The translations under genes were made by a program, and so were the position numbers. The notes below the pieces were generated by a model. It saw only the letters and a program-made list of their open reading frames with translations. It had not been told where the DNA came from and searched no databases. Below are positions 27,059 through 37,925 of a stretch of 64,000 nucleotides of DNA, piece after piece. Where the stretch lies: positions 1 to 64,000 of the forward strand of contig LJZT01000012.1 of assembly GCA_001314905.1 (NCBI GenBank), written 5' to 3'. Each line of letters begins with the position of its first letter. Positions within the stretch are counted from its first letter, which is position 1. This DNA comes from Phormidium sp. OSCR (GTDB lineage Bacteria; Cyanobacteriota; Cyanobacteriia; Cyanobacteriales; Geitlerinemataceae).

Positions 27059-29857
27059 TTAATCATCGCCCATCGCCTCGCGAATCCGCATCCGACTATC
27101 CTGAAGATGAGCGCGAGTGTAGGTATCTAAATCATCCTGCCGTCGTAGGGCCGCCGTCAACGCCTCCTCCAACTCCCGCAAATAATAGCTGGCCAAGGTG
27201 CGCGCGTCCTCTGTACCACGAGTGCGTCCCATGGCCATATCCAACGATAGCTGTAAATGCTGCCGTTGTAAGCCACGACGCAAACTGGACACATTAGTGG
27301 CAATTCGTCGCCCCTGCAATACTTCTGACCAAATCTCACGATAGACGCGATCGAGTAAATCCGGCACTTCCAACGCCTCATCGGGGGGTGTTTTCAGCTC
27401 CAAATCTCGCAAACGACGCAACCGTTCCGGGGAGAGCAGCGATCGCAACACCATCCCCTGCAACCCTAAAATCTGGTCATGAATTGGATAATCCACCCGG
27501 CTAAAACTCGGAGAACTCCCCCAATGGAACCAACGGGAAGGAACCAAACGATTTAATAACGTCGGGGAAAAATCAAAGGCATCCTCAGCAAAAATATACT
27601 CACTGATTAACGCTAAACTACGCTCTTGCTCCTCCAACGGGAGGGGTTCAAAGGGCAAAACCTCGGCGGACTGATGACGATTAAACGATTGCCCGCCAAT
27701 ATGTTTTAACAAAACCCGACTCTGACGGAAATAGTAAAAAAGAATGAAATTAAACTGACTGCGAAGGGTATCCGGCGGCTCTCCCTCACGGGGAAAACGT
27801 TGCTCAAGGCGCTCCAACATCTGCCGCCCCAGTTGCATCTGAGACTCGGCGTGAACCAGCATATCAGCCCCGAGATCAAACCAATTGATGGCCGGGTCGA
27901 TTTCTGACCAGAGATCCTCATCGGTACCATACCTGAGTTCGGGTTCCGTTGAGCGACGGGCGATCGCCTGCAATCGCCGCTGTTCCTCCTGAGGAGGTAA
28001 ATGTTGAAAACTCTCATAGCCATAGGTAATGGCCCATTCATCATAGGGGCCAAGCCGCGTCGGGAAAAACTCTCCTTGTGGCTCTCCCCGAGGCGCGATA
28101 TTAGCCGGTAAATAATCCATCACCGACCCCGTTAGTCCCTCACGACGGGTTAAACTCACATCCTGGAGTTCATCGGTACGACGGAGAGTGCTTCCCTGGA
28201 AATTATGGCGTAACCCCAGAGTATGGCCCACCTCATGAGCCACCAAAAAGCGTAGATAATCCTGAATATAGGCCTCCATCATCGCATCCCCTGGCGGCAC
28301 ATCCCGCAACAAGGATAGAGCTAACGCCCCTTCCTGGAAGGCTTGGGTACAAGCCGCACAATTGCAACTTAAACGCGGCCCGGAATTAAAGGGAAAGTTC
28401 GATCGCGATCGCAACTCCTGCAACAGTCGCGTTCCCTCATTCTCCGCCTCATTCTCCGCCGTCGTACAACTGTCCTCAACACAGCCGCCGGGTAAATCCA
28501 CCAACAGCCGTTCCCTCTCCATCCCCGAAGACGCAGAACCCAGTAAACTCTCCGTCTCTCGCATCAAAAGGCGCACAATATTAGCATTAATCAAAATATC
28601 GGCATCGAGAATCTCTCCCGTTAAGGGATTCACCCGCGACGGACCAATTCCTGCAAAACCTGAATTAAACGACTGAGACCAACGGATGGTATTGTAGCGA
28701 ACATCCGCCGGGTCCCAATCGGCATCAGCGGGCATTTGTCGTACTTCAATCGCATTGAGATACCCGGCTTGTTCAAAGGCTTGATTCCACATCAAAACCC
28801 CTTCGCGAATGGTTTGGCGATAGGCGTGAGGAACGGTATTTTCGATCCAAAAAACAATCGGTTCAACGGGGGGAGATAATGCCGCATTGGGGTCTTGTTT
28901 TTCTAAGTTCCAGCGTTGAATATAGCGTACAAAGGGGTCTCGTTGGCTGAAATCCGATAAGTTTTGGTAGGCGGTGATGAAATAGCCAATGCGGTTATCG
29001 GCCCGTCGTGGTCGGTAGTTAGACGTTTCCGGGAGTCGCGACAAGCTATAGCGAACCCCCAAGGTTAAGGCCCGAGCATCGGGAAGTGTAGAACTGAGGA
29101 AAAACGAGTCTCCTCCTGAGAAGCCTAATTGAGCTTCGATTTCGGTGTTTTCGGGAAAGTTTTTGATGTCTGAAATATAGGAGCGATCGTCTTGCAATGT
29201 AAATGAAAATCTCGTCATTAATGAGTTTAGATTTTGCAAGTCTTCAGTTAACAATAAATTCCCCAAATCAATTAAATAACTTCCCCGTTCAGGGTGAGTC
29301 GCTTTAATCTCTAATGAAGCCAAAACCGAATCACTAAATGACCGCCCTAAACTCACGTGTTGGGGGTCATTTGTTTCAGTTCTAAAATAGGTATTGGGAA
29401 CTGTTATTAAAATCCTATCATTGCGTTTTTGAAATAAAAGCGGAATATCTTGTAGCGGTAATCCTTCCAGGAAAACAACACCAGTTCCCTGAGATAAGGT
29501 CATAATTAACAAATGGAGGCGATCGAGATCCTCAGGACGAAGTTCTAACAAGAGATCGCCATTTTCGGAGTTGTGATAGAGGGGAAACAGTCCCTCAATC
29601 CGAGTCGTATCGGCGACGAGATCCGCGAACGAGGCTTCCTCACTCTCCTCCTCACTCTCCTCCTCACTGCTATTATCCGCTGTTTCCTCCGTTTTTTTCT
29701 CAGTCTCTTGTTTGAGAAGGGTCAGGGGCGTTTTTGTCCGTTGAGAGCGCTCAGAACTCGCCGTAGCTAAGGCGATAGGCGCGATCGCCATCACCGAGAG
29801 TAACGAGAAACCAGCGAACTGACAGAAGCGGGACAAGGAAATCAGGAACTTAGACAT
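27059..29857 (-). CDS. Exported zinc metalloprotease (DUF5117/DUF4953 type)
   Basis: A 932-residue exported protease. A signal peptide spans residues 1-32, followed by a highly acidic stretch (repeated SEEE, near 70-78). The DUF5117-like beta region lies roughly at 85-330, and the zinc site HEVGHTLGLRH is at residues 541-551 with a Met-turn SVMDY about 35 residues on, as in metzincins. All three His ligands and the catalytic Glu are intact. The natural substrate of this family is unknown. It is transcribed with the small exported gene downstream. Confidence 0.88.
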   Translation of the reverse strand: MSKFLISLSRFCQFAGFSLLSVMAIAPIALATASSERSQRTKTPLTLLKQETEKKTEETADNSSEEESEEESEEASFADLVADTTRIEGLFPLYHNSENGDLLLELRPEDLDRLHLLIMTLSQGTGVVFLEGLPLQDIPLLFQKRNDRILITVPNTYFRTETNDPQHVSLGRSFSDSVLASLEIKATHPERGSYLIDLGNLLLTEDLQNLNSLMTRFSFTLQDDRSYISDIKNFPENTEIEAQLGFSGGDSFFLSSTLPDARALTLGVRYSLSRLPETSNYRPRRADNRIGYFITAYQNLSDFSQRDPFVRYIQRWNLEKQDPNAALSPPVEPIVFWIENTVPHAYRQTIREGVLMWNQAFEQAGYLNAIEVRQMPADADWDPADVRYNTIRWSQSFNSGFAGIGPSRVNPLTGEILDADILINANIVRLLMRETESLLGSASSGMERERLLVDLPGGCVEDSCTTAENEAENEGTRLLQELRSRSNFPFNSGPRLSCNCAACTQAFQEGALALSLLRDVPPGDAMMEAYIQDYLRFLVAHEVGHTLGLRHNFQGSTLRRTDELQDVSLTRREGLTGSVMDYLPANIAPRGEPQGEFFPTRLGPYDEWAITYGYESFQHLPPQEEQRRLQAIARRSTEPELRYGTDEDLWSEIDPAINWFDLGADMLVHAESQMQLGRQMLERLEQRFPREGEPPDTLRSQFNFILFYYFRQSRVLLKHIGGQSFNRHQSAEVLPFEPLPLEEQERSLALISEYIFAEDAFDFSPTLLNRLVPSRWFHWGSSPSFSRVDYPIHDQILGLQGMVLRSLLSPERLRRLRDLELKTPPDEALEVPDLLDRVYREIWSEVLQGRRIATNVSSLRRGLQRQHLQLSLDMAMGRTRGTEDARTLASYYLRELEEALTAALRRQDDLDTYTRAHLQDSRMRIREAMGDD

Positions 29858-29954
29858 GAGGGCGATGCTTTAAAACAGAAACCTTTAAAACAGAAACAGA
29901 GTGAACTCAAACCGCTGAACTAGAACCGCTGAACTAGACGGAGTGACAACCCGA

Positions 29955-32918
29955 TCACGGGTTCGACTCAGGAGTCCAATCAATCGTGGGACTTTTCGCC
30001 AGTCGTTGTGACACCGCCACCGCACCATAGCGATTGAGGTGACTCGGATCAGAAAAGTAGTCATACTCCTGACTCCACAACTGAGCAAAGTTGCGGAAAA
30101 CAAAACCATAATCTTGAGATTTCTGCACCAAAAACTGCACAAAAACATCTTCATACTCAAGCCGTACCGGATCTAAATACTCATCCGTTAACGGTAAATT
30201 GACCACAATCAAATTGAGATCTTGGAAACGGCTAAACTCCAACACCGATCGCAGGGCGATCGCCTGTACCCCTTGCAACTGAAAATTCGCATAGTCCCCA
30301 TCATAGGCCCCCGACACCCGAGCATGATTCTGATAATACTGCTGCGGCTCAAAGCGGTTGGGAATCGCCAAAAAGCCATTGTCATGGAGTAGTGGTTCAT
30401 CAGCCGGGAGTTGAGCCGTCTCCGGTGTTGGCGCTACCTCCGGCGTTGGGCGATCGCTCAGAGTCTGGGCCAGCCAATCCTTGAGCGCATCCCGTTGAGG
30501 ATAAGCCGCCGAATAGTGAGCCACTAGATCTTGCAACTGCTCATCGAGAGCCTGATAGCGATCGCTGACTCGTTCAAACAGCGATCGCTCCCGCAGCACC
30601 GGTTCCGCCTCCAAAGACGACTCAATGGGCCGGAAGCCCCGTTGAATCTGTTGATAGCCCGGCGATCGCACCATCGCCTCATAGGTGATATCCTCACGAC
30701 CACTATTAAACGCCCGCGCCCCATCAGCCCAGACAATCGTTTCCGGGAGGCGGTCCGGCGGAATAATCTCCTGTAACAGCAGATTCACCACCTGAGCCGT
30801 AGCCCCATTAATCCCCAAATTGAACACCCGTAGAGCTGGATAGCCCTCCTGCTTCAACTGTTCTTGTAACACCGTCGGATGAATCCCGCGCAAGGCCCGA
30901 GAACTTCCCACCACCAGCACATCAGGAACCCCATGTTGCTCAACATACTCCCGATAGAGCGCCAACTGGCGATCCATCTGCTCACTATTGAACGTCGCAA
31001 ACTCCACCTCCGGCTCTCGTAGCAGACGAATCTCATCCATCCCAGCCGCCACCACCTGAGGTCGGCTTGGCGTTGCTGTAAAGCCAGCGCCATCAAACAC
31101 ATCCTCATCCAACTCCTCCGCCTGAGACAACTCAGGAAGCTGGATATCATACTCAAACTCCGTCTCCTCATCAAGAGGTTCCACCGCCAACGTTGGCGGC
31201 GGCGCTTGCGCCTGCTGACGACGCTGTAGCGCCGCGCTCGCCAACCAATCGGCCTGAATCGTCAGAACGCATCCCAACAGCCCCCAAATCAGCAACGTCG
31301 GTAGCGCCACCTGAGGTCGTTGCGGCTGCTCCGTCGTCGCCGACTCCGGTAAAGACTCCCGTGGCCGGAAGAGACTGCTGCGACACAGCCAGTCTGAGAG
31401 GGTCTGGCCCGAGGATTTTTGAGCCGTTGGCGAGTCGAGGATCTCCTCCGAGACCTCCGGTTCCGTCGCCGTCGTCAGATCCAGGGGAACCCCATCGAGG
31501 GATTGAAAATCCGGGACCTCCGGCTGGCGATCGCGGCTGTCCTGGCTCGGCTGATCCGCCGGAGTCGCAAAATCGACCCCATAACTCCAGCGCGGCTTCC
31601 GTTGGCCACTGCGGCGGCCATAAACCCGTACCCCCGCCAAATGAGTTAACTCCAACTGTCCCAAAAACTTGACAATTGGCGGTGCAATCTCCGACTGCAC
31701 CGGACAGGTGAGTCCCTCGCTCATAATATGCAAGAGCGCCCCCTTGCGGCGAATTTGAATGCGAATCCCGCCCGTGGCTAACTTGTCCGTTAACGACGGG
31801 TTGAGTAACCGCTCCAAAATAAACGTCAACGCCGAGAGACTTCCCCCCCGAGCCAGTTCCAGAGCCGAGGGAACCAAATCCGGTCGTTGGCGAGCCGGTA
31901 AATCCTGCCAAGCCACCCAAACCGGCGTTTTCGGCTGAGGGAAACTGGCCTCATAGGGAATATCCACCGCATAGACCGTCGCCCCGAGAATCCCTCGCGG
32001 CGCCAAAGACCCAAGCACCGCCGAGAGTTTCTCCATCACCGCCTCACGGCTCGGGAACGTCTCCAGGTTCAATTGTCCATAGTGAAGGGGACTACAGACC
32101 AGATGTAGCGTAGAATCCTTGAGAACCGCCGACACTTGTAGCTCAAACGGGGCGATGGCCCGATTCAGCCGTAAGGCGATCGCCGCCACATCTCCCCAGC
32201 GAGCCCAGGCCTCAATCGTGCGATCGCTCGGCGTGAGATCCACCCGTAACAGCCATTCCGGCCGCGACTCCCCACTGACCTGTCCTAAGAGAACCGCATC
32301 CCGAAAGCCCCGTAAATTGAGATCTCGTAAACAGCGGGCGATCGGTTGCGCCAACAGAGCCGCATCCGGCGCATACGCCGACTCACACGCAATCCAGAGA
32401 CGACGGCCACCCCGTTGACGCTCAATCCGTTTCACCGAAATCCAAACATCCGTCGAGATCTCCTGCAACGCCCGCTCAACGGTTTCAATCAAGGTTTTCT
32501 TGCTGGCTTGGCGGCGCACCGAGCCACGCTCTGGCGGGGTCTGAGCCAGCCTCGTCTCCCCCTCCCCCGTGGTCACCGGCGGCGGCGCGGCTACCGAAAA
32601 ACGAACCGTCCAATCCGGCTGCTCAAACGGTGGCGTATCACTAGGGGGGGCCGATAGCGATCGCCCATAGAGACACACCCGATCAATCGGTGGCGCATTC
32701 GCCGGGAGGGGCGTATCCTGATGAATCGCCTGAGACAACCGGGCCATCACCCGAGGCGCATCCGGGCAATCCTCCCCCCAACACCAAAGGTGCAAATCGC
32801 GATCGCACACCGACACCGCAATCGAGACCCCCGGCAGATCCAGCGCCTGGTAGGCCCAGGGGGTTAAGTCAACGGTCGTACCCGCTTGCGGGGCATTGTC
32901 TGTATTCAGTACCACCAA
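29955..32918 (-). CDS. DUF1574 protein with four N-terminal repeats and SGNH-like C-domain
   Basis: A 987-residue cyanobacterial protein. The N-terminal 480 residues contain four diverged units of about 100 residues, each ending in a V-x-x-YGR/LLGQ-type strand and a W-x-x-x-VDF/VDLT-type strand (for example ARVYGRRSG-like and LLGQVSGES). A Pro/Glu-rich linker leads to one membrane helix near 545-562. The rest is DUF1574: VLVVGSSRALRGI near 670 gives the SGNH-type Ser, and DPSHLNRYG near the C-terminus gives the Asp/His. Related domains modify or trim cell-surface polysaccharide, but no activity is established. It stands upstream of the metalloprotease on the same strand. Confidence 0.8.
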   Translation of the reverse strand: MVVLNTDNAPQAGTTVDLTPWAYQALDLPGVSIAVSVCDRDLHLWCWGEDCPDAPRVMARLSQAIHQDTPLPANAPPIDRVCLYGRSLSAPPSDTPPFEQPDWTVRFSVAAPPPVTTGEGETRLAQTPPERGSVRRQASKKTLIETVERALQEISTDVWISVKRIERQRGGRRLWIACESAYAPDAALLAQPIARCLRDLNLRGFRDAVLLGQVSGESRPEWLLRVDLTPSDRTIEAWARWGDVAAIALRLNRAIAPFELQVSAVLKDSTLHLVCSPLHYGQLNLETFPSREAVMEKLSAVLGSLAPRGILGATVYAVDIPYEASFPQPKTPVWVAWQDLPARQRPDLVPSALELARGGSLSALTFILERLLNPSLTDKLATGGIRIQIRRKGALLHIMSEGLTCPVQSEIAPPIVKFLGQLELTHLAGVRVYGRRSGQRKPRWSYGVDFATPADQPSQDSRDRQPEVPDFQSLDGVPLDLTTATEPEVSEEILDSPTAQKSSGQTLSDWLCRSSLFRPRESLPESATTEQPQRPQVALPTLLIWGLLGCVLTIQADWLASAALQRRQQAQAPPPTLAVEPLDEETEFEYDIQLPELSQAEELDEDVFDGAGFTATPSRPQVVAAGMDEIRLLREPEVEFATFNSEQMDRQLALYREYVEQHGVPDVLVVGSSRALRGIHPTVLQEQLKQEGYPALRVFNLGINGATAQVVNLLLQEIIPPDRLPETIVWADGARAFNSGREDITYEAMVRSPGYQQIQRGFRPIESSLEAEPVLRERSLFERVSDRYQALDEQLQDLVAHYSAAYPQRDALKDWLAQTLSDRPTPEVAPTPETAQLPADEPLLHDNGFLAIPNRFEPQQYYQNHARVSGAYDGDYANFQLQGVQAIALRSVLEFSRFQDLNLIVVNLPLTDEYLDPVRLEYEDVFVQFLVQKSQDYGFVFRNFAQLWSQEYDYFSDPSHLNRYGAVAVSQRLAKSPTIDWTPESNP

Positions 32919-33159
32919 TCACGTCCTGACTTGACTGCTGTGCGATGCTTGAACGTCGGAACCTCCGGCAGATATCCGGTGACTCATCGGCCGAGTTCCT
33001 CGGATTCACCTATCCTAGACCCAAGAGAGGTTCGAGTGACAAATTAACCTAGGCCAGAGATTGAGTTTTGCCTCTATTTGCAGTACGAAAGAGGTGAAGA
33101 TCATCAACCGATCACATTCTGGCATATCGACCGACCTAATTTTCAAGAGGGCTAGTCTC

Positions 33160-33417
33160 ATGGAATCCTATAATAACTCAGGTCATCACCCCGAGGTCAG
33201 CACCTCCGGGCCAACCCTGGCCAACCTCCTCGTCGGAGTGGCCACGGCTCCGGTTCTCGCCGGACTCTGGGGCGCTCAGACCCTCCTAGAGTCCACGATT
33301 GCCCTCGGACAAGCCAGCGAGGAGTTATTTCGGGGCGATCGCCTCCCCGTTCTCAACGTCCCCAGCGACGAAGTCCCCAGCGACGAGTCCAACCCCAGCA
33401 ACGCTGAATCGGGTTAA
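33160..33417 (+). CDS. Small unknown protein with hydrophobic centre (85 aa)
   Basis: An 85-residue protein with a hydrophobic, Ala/Gly/Leu-rich centre (residues 18-50, ANLLVGVATAPVLAGLWGAQ) and an acidic Ser/Pro tail containing two copies of PSDE. The ATG at 33160 is preferred to the longer frame at 33061 because AAGAGGG lies 8-10 bases upstream and codon use becomes cyanobacterial-like only from here. The centre could be one amphipathic or membrane helix. No family is known to me. Confidence 0.6.
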   Translation: MESYNNSGHHPEVSTSGPTLANLLVGVATAPVLAGLWGAQTLLESTIALGQASEELFRGDRLPVLNVPSDEVPSDESNPSNAESG

Positions 33418-33650
33418 TGTCTGTCACGCAGACTACAACACTAAACGAGGATTTGTTGACAGAATAAACTGTTTTCTACTGTTTTCTGACGACAACCTCC
33501 CGAGTCTGCCCGTTCTGCTCAGTTCACAAGTCTCTAAGACCTTCGGTCATTACAGTTTCGTCGGTGTGACCGGCTCGTACCCTGACAGCAGCGGGCAAAC
33601 ACCAGGAAACCTGCCCCAACATTGGCAAGCCGCCTAATTCGAGTATCATA

Positions 33651-36600
33651 ATGAGTCCAACCCTTGAGAGAACCGATCGCCCATTCAACGTCTCCTCCAC
33701 TTCAGACGTTCGGCTGCGTCACCGTCTCAAAGTCGTTGAGGACTTGTGGGAGTCCGTACTGCGTCAGGAGTGCGGTCAACAAATGGTTGACCTCCTACAT
33801 GAACTCAACCCCATGCAAGCCGAAGGCGGACAAGCACCGAATCTCAACGATTCTCCCGTCGTTCGCAAAATTGAACAGCTTGACCTCAACGATGCGATTC
33901 GCGCGGCCCGAGGCTTCGCGCTATACTTCCAACTGATCAACATCGTTGAACAACACTATGAACAACGAGATCAGCAAAAAGCCAACGTCAGCAACAATTT
34001 AACCTTTACCGAGGAATCCATCTCTCGGGTCGATTCTCCCGCCGAGGACTTGACCGACGCCAGTCGCCCCGGTGCTGAGACCAGTCAAACCCCGGAACGG
34101 GGAACCTTTGGCTCCCTATTTCCCCAATTGCGACAACTTAATGTTCCCCCGAACCTAATTCAGAAATTACTCGATCAACTCGATATTCGCCTCGTCTTCA
34201 CCGCTCACCCAACGGAAATTGTCCGGCGCACCATTCGCGGCAAACAACGTCGTATCGCCCGCGTCTTACGCCAACTCGACCGGGTTGAAGATGGCCTACA
34301 TTCAATGGGACGCACCTCCTCCCTCGAAGCCGAAGCCCTCCAGGAACAACTGATGGAGGAAATTCGCCTCTGGTGGCGCACCGATGAATTACATCAATTC
34401 AAACCCACGGTTCTCGATGAAGTTGAATATACCCTGCATTACTTCACCGAAGTGCTGTTTGATACCCTGCCCCAACTCTACCAGCGGCTCAAACGCACCC
34501 TAAACGTCTCGTTTCCCTATATTGAACCGCCCAGCTACAACTTCTGTAAATTTGGCTCCTGGGTCGGGTCCGATCGCGATGGAAATCCCTCCGTGACCCC
34601 TCGTGTCACCTGGCAAACGGCCTGTTATCAACGGAATCTCGTCCTAGAGAAGTATATCGATGCCATTGATAGCCTCAGTGAGTCTCTGAGTCTATCTCTC
34701 CATTGGAGCGATGTGCTACCGGAACTGCTCGAATCCGTCGAACAAGATCGGCTACAAATGAGCGAAGTGTACGATCGCCTCGCCATCCGTTACCGCCAAG
34801 AACCCTATCGCCTCAAACTGGCCTACGTGCAGAAACGGCTCGAAAACACCCGCGATCGCAACCTCAGCCTCTATCATGCCGAAGACTGGCGACAGCAAAT
34901 TCGCGAAGTCAACAGCATCCCCGTCTATCGCTCGGGATCAGAGTTTCTCGCTGAACTGCAACTGATTCAACGCAACCTCTTTGAAACCGGCTTGCAATGC
35001 AGCGAACTCGATACCCTCATCTGTCAAGTGGAAATCTATGGCTTTAACTTGGCCCATTTAGACATTCGCCAAGAATCCTCACGCCATGAAGATACCCTCA
35101 ACGAACTGACTGAGTACCTACAAATTCTCCCTAAACCCTATTGCGAACTGACGGAAGCCGAACGAGTCGAGTGGCTAACCAAGGAACTGCAAACTCGCCG
35201 GCCCTTGGTTCCCACGGAATTACCGTTTTCGCCCATTACCAAGGAAACCATCGAAACCTTCCGCATTGTGCGCCTGCTACAACAGGAGTTTGGCACCGAA
35301 CTCTGTCAGACCTATATCATCAGCATGAGTCGCCAGGCCAGCGATCTCCTCGAAGTGCTGTTGTTGGCCAAAGAAGCAGGCCTCTATGACCCCGCCACGG
35401 GAACCGGGACTCTGCAAGTGGTACCTTTGTTTGAAACCGTCGAAGACTTGAAACGAGCCCCTTCGGTCATGAAGGATTTGTTTGAGTTACCCCTCTACCA
35501 AGTCCTCCTCACCGGCGGTTACGGCCGAGAAGACTCCTCAGCCACCCCCCTGAGTCCCTCCCTACAAGAGGTGATGCTGGGCTATTCCGACAGTAACAAG
35601 GACTCGGGCTTCCTCAGCAGTAACTGGGAAATCCATAAAGCGCAAAAGTCCCTACAAGCCGTCAGCGAACCCTATGGGGTGAAACTGCGTATCTTCCACG
35701 GACGCGGTGGTTCTGTCGGCCGAGGAGGCGGACCGGCCTATGAAGCCATTTTGGCTCAGCCAGGACGCACCATCGATGGCCGCATTAAAATCACCGAACA
35801 GGGAGAAGTGTTGGCCTCGAAATACTCTCTGCCTGAGTTGGCTCTCTATCACCTAGAAACGGTCACCTCAGCGGTGATTCAATCGAGTTTATTGGGGTCC
35901 GGCTTCGATGATATCCAACCCTGGAACGAGACCATGGAGGAGTTGGCTCACAAATCTCGGCAACATTATCGCTCCCTCGTCTATGAGGAACCCGATTTTG
36001 TCGACTTCTTCATGCAAGTGACGCCAATTGAGGAGATTAGCCAACTACAGATTTCCTCCCGTCCCTCCCGTCGCCGTCAAGGAAAGAAAGATATCGGCAG
36101 TTTACGAGCCATTCCCTGGGTGTTTAGTTGGACTCAAAGCCGTTTCTTACTCCCGGCTTGGTACGGCGTCGGAACCGCCCTCAATGAGTTCTTACAGGAA
36201 AAACCCGAGGAACATCTCAAGTTATTGCGCTATTTCTACATGAAATGGCCCTTCTTCAAAATGGCCATCTCTAAAGTTGAGATGACCCTAGCGAAAGTGG
36301 ATTTACAAATCGCCGAGCATTATGTACGGGAGTTGAGCCATCCTGAAGATCGCGATCGCTTTGCGGTGATTCTCGATCGCATCGTTGATGAATATCATCA
36401 GTCGCGGGACTTGGTTCTACAAATTACCGGCCATAAACATCTCCTCGATGGGGACCCCGGCCTACGCCGTTCGGTGCAGTTACGCAACTCCACCATTATC
36501 CCCCTAGGACTCTTGCAAGTGTCCTTACTCAAACGGCTGCGTCAACATGGCAAAAGTGCCACCCCAGGGGTGATTCACTCACGCTATAGCAAAGGGGAAT

Positions 36601-36662
36601 TGTTGCGAGGCGCTTTGTTAACCCTCAATGGAATTGCCGCCGGAATGCGGAACACCGGCTAA
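33651..36662 (+). CDS. ppc: Phosphoenolpyruvate carboxylase
   Basis: A 1003-residue PEP carboxylase that fixes bicarbonate onto PEP to give oxaloacetate, the main anaplerotic step in cyanobacteria. Catalytic H186 lies in VFTAHPTE, the loop [10 protein letters not shown] and the motif [14 protein letters not shown] are intact, and the protein ends with the canonical MRNTG. The extra segment at about 110-155 is the variable insertion common in cyanobacterial enzymes. Start by the ATG that gives family length. The gene stands alone. Confidence 0.98.
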   Translation: MSPTLERTDRPFNVSSTSDVRLRHRLKVVEDLWESVLRQECGQQMVDLLHELNPMQAEGGQAPNLNDSPVVRKIEQLDLNDAIRAARGFALYFQLINIVEQHYEQRDQQKANVSNNLTFTEESISRVDSPAEDLTDASRPGAETSQTPERGTFGSLFPQLRQLNVPPNLIQKLLDQLDIRLVFTAHPTEIVRRTIRGKQRRIARVLRQLDRVEDGLHSMGRTSSLEAEALQEQLMEEIRLWWRTDELHQFKPTVLDEVEYTLHYFTEVLFDTLPQLYQRLKRTLNVSFPYIEPPSYNFCKFGSWVGSDRDGNPSVTPRVTWQTACYQRNLVLEKYIDAIDSLSESLSLSLHWSDVLPELLESVEQDRLQMSEVYDRLAIRYRQEPYRLKLAYVQKRLENTRDRNLSLYHAEDWRQQIREVNSIPVYRSGSEFLAELQLIQRNLFETGLQCSELDTLICQVEIYGFNLAHLDIRQESSRHEDTLNELTEYLQILPKPYCELTEAERVEWLTKELQTRRPLVPTELPFSPITKETIETFRIVRLLQQEFGTELCQTYIISMSRQASDLLEVLLLAKEAGLYDPATGTGTLQVVPLFETVEDLKRAPSVMKDLFELPLYQVLLTGGYGREDSSATPLSPSLQEVMLGYSDSNKDSGFLSSNWEIHKAQKSLQAVSEPYGVKLRIFHGRGGSVGRGGGPAYEAILAQPGRTIDGRIKITEQGEVLASKYSLPELALYHLETVTSAVIQSSLLGSGFDDIQPWNETMEELAHKSRQHYRSLVYEEPDFVDFFMQVTPIEEISQLQISSRPSRRRQGKKDIGSLRAIPWVFSWTQSRFLLPAWYGVGTALNEFLQEKPEEHLKLLRYFYMKWPFFKMAISKVEMTLAKVDLQIAEHYVRELSHPEDRDRFAVILDRIVDEYHQSRDLVLQITGHKHLLDGDPGLRRSVQLRNSTIIPLGLLQVSLLKRLRQHGKSATPGVIHSRYSKGELLRGALLTLNGIAAGMRNTG

Positions 36663-36813
36663 GTTCCCCCCAGACAGGTCCTAGTCCCAGTCTCAGTCTC
36701 AGACAACACCCACAGCGGCGAGTCGGCGTTGAGTTTTGCCAATCAGCCCGACTACACCGCAAAACCATTTAAGATGGGTAACTAGGCCTGTTTATTCTTT
36801 TGCTACTAACGTC

Positions 36814-37905
36814 ATGTTTGTTCTGGCAGCGATCGCAGTTATCGCCATTCTTATCGCCGTTCACGAGCTAGGTCATTTCCTCGCGGCTCGCTGGCAAGGC
36901 ATCCATGTCAACCGCTTTTCGATTGGCTTTGGTCCAATTTTGCTCAAATACCAAGGGCCGGAAACGGAATATGCCGTCCGCGCCTTCCCCCTCGGCGGCT
37001 TTGTCGGCTTCCCTGACGACGATCCCGACAGCACCATCCCCGAGGATGACCCCGATTTACTTCGCAATCGGCCGGTTCTCGATCGCGCGATCGTCATTAG
37101 CGCTGGCGTCATCGCCAACCTAATTTTCGCCTATCTGGTGCTCGTCTTCCAAATCGGTTCGACCGGCATCCCCAGCGGCTTTAACGCTGAACCCGGTGTC
37201 GTCGTTCCTCAAGTGATGGCTGTCGATAGTCCCGCCGCGCGGGCCGGCTTAGAAGACCTCGATCTCATTGTTGCCATTGACGGCAACCCCCTCGGGGCGG
37301 GAGAATCAGCCATTTTAGATCTCAAACAAACCATCGAAGATCACCCGGAAACCCCCATCCCCCTAACCGTCGAGCGCAATGACGAACGCCTCTCCCTAAC
37401 GGTTATCCCCGAACGAGGCAACGATGGCAACGGGCGCATTGGCGTGCAACTGGCCCCCAATGGGGAACGAGTCTATCGTCAAGTTCAAAACCCCTTGGAG
37501 GTGGTGGGCATTGCCGCCCAACAGTTCCAGGTGATTTTTGTCAATACCCTCAAGGGCTTTTATCAACTCATTACCAACTTCGAGAGTACCGCCGGCCAAA
37601 TTGCTGGCCCCGTGGGTATTGTGGCTCAGGGGGCTGATTTTGCCGCCCGCGATGCCATGAATCTCTTGTTTTTTGCGGCGGTGATTAGTGTCAACTTGGC
37701 GATTATCAATATCTTGCCCCTCCCGGCGTTAGATGGCGGCCAATTGGCTTTTCTACTGGTTGAGGGAGTTCGCGGCAAACCGGTTCCGGTGCATATCCAA
37801 GATGGGGTGATGCAATCGGGGTTACTGTTACTCCTAGGATTAGGAATTTTTCTGATTGTACGGGACACCAGCCAACTCGAATGGGTGCAACAACTGAGCC
37901 GTTAA
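36814..37905 (+). CDS. rseP: Site-2 type M50 membrane metalloprotease
   Basis: A 363-residue intramembrane protease. The first helix carries the zinc motif HELGH (near residue 17-21), a PDZ domain occupies about 120-210 (SPAARAGLEDLDLIVAIDG), and the last third has the second metal motif region LPALDGGQ plus two membrane helices. The family cleaves membrane-bound anti-sigma factors or other substrates in the bilayer. The longest frame starts at 36736; ATG 36814 begins directly with the first helix, as in homologues. nth follows after 20 bases. Confidence 0.93.
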   Translation: MFVLAAIAVIAILIAVHELGHFLAARWQGIHVNRFSIGFGPILLKYQGPETEYAVRAFPLGGFVGFPDDDPDSTIPEDDPDLLRNRPVLDRAIVISAGVIANLIFAYLVLVFQIGSTGIPSGFNAEPGVVVPQVMAVDSPAARAGLEDLDLIVAIDGNPLGAGESAILDLKQTIEDHPETPIPLTVERNDERLSLTVIPERGNDGNGRIGVQLAPNGERVYRQVQNPLEVVGIAAQQFQVIFVNTLKGFYQLITNFESTAGQIAGPVGIVAQGADFAARDAMNLLFFAAVISVNLAIINILPLPALDGGQLAFLLVEGVRGKPVPVHIQDGVMQSGLLLLLGLGIFLIVRDTSQLEWVQQLSR

Positions 37906-37925
37906 GGCAAAATCGAGACGTCTCT

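Noticed and set aside
31171-31920. Long minus-strand frame of 249 residues
   Set aside because: It is a shifted frame within the DUF1574 gene, Gly/Ser/Val-rich and without codon bias or start signal.
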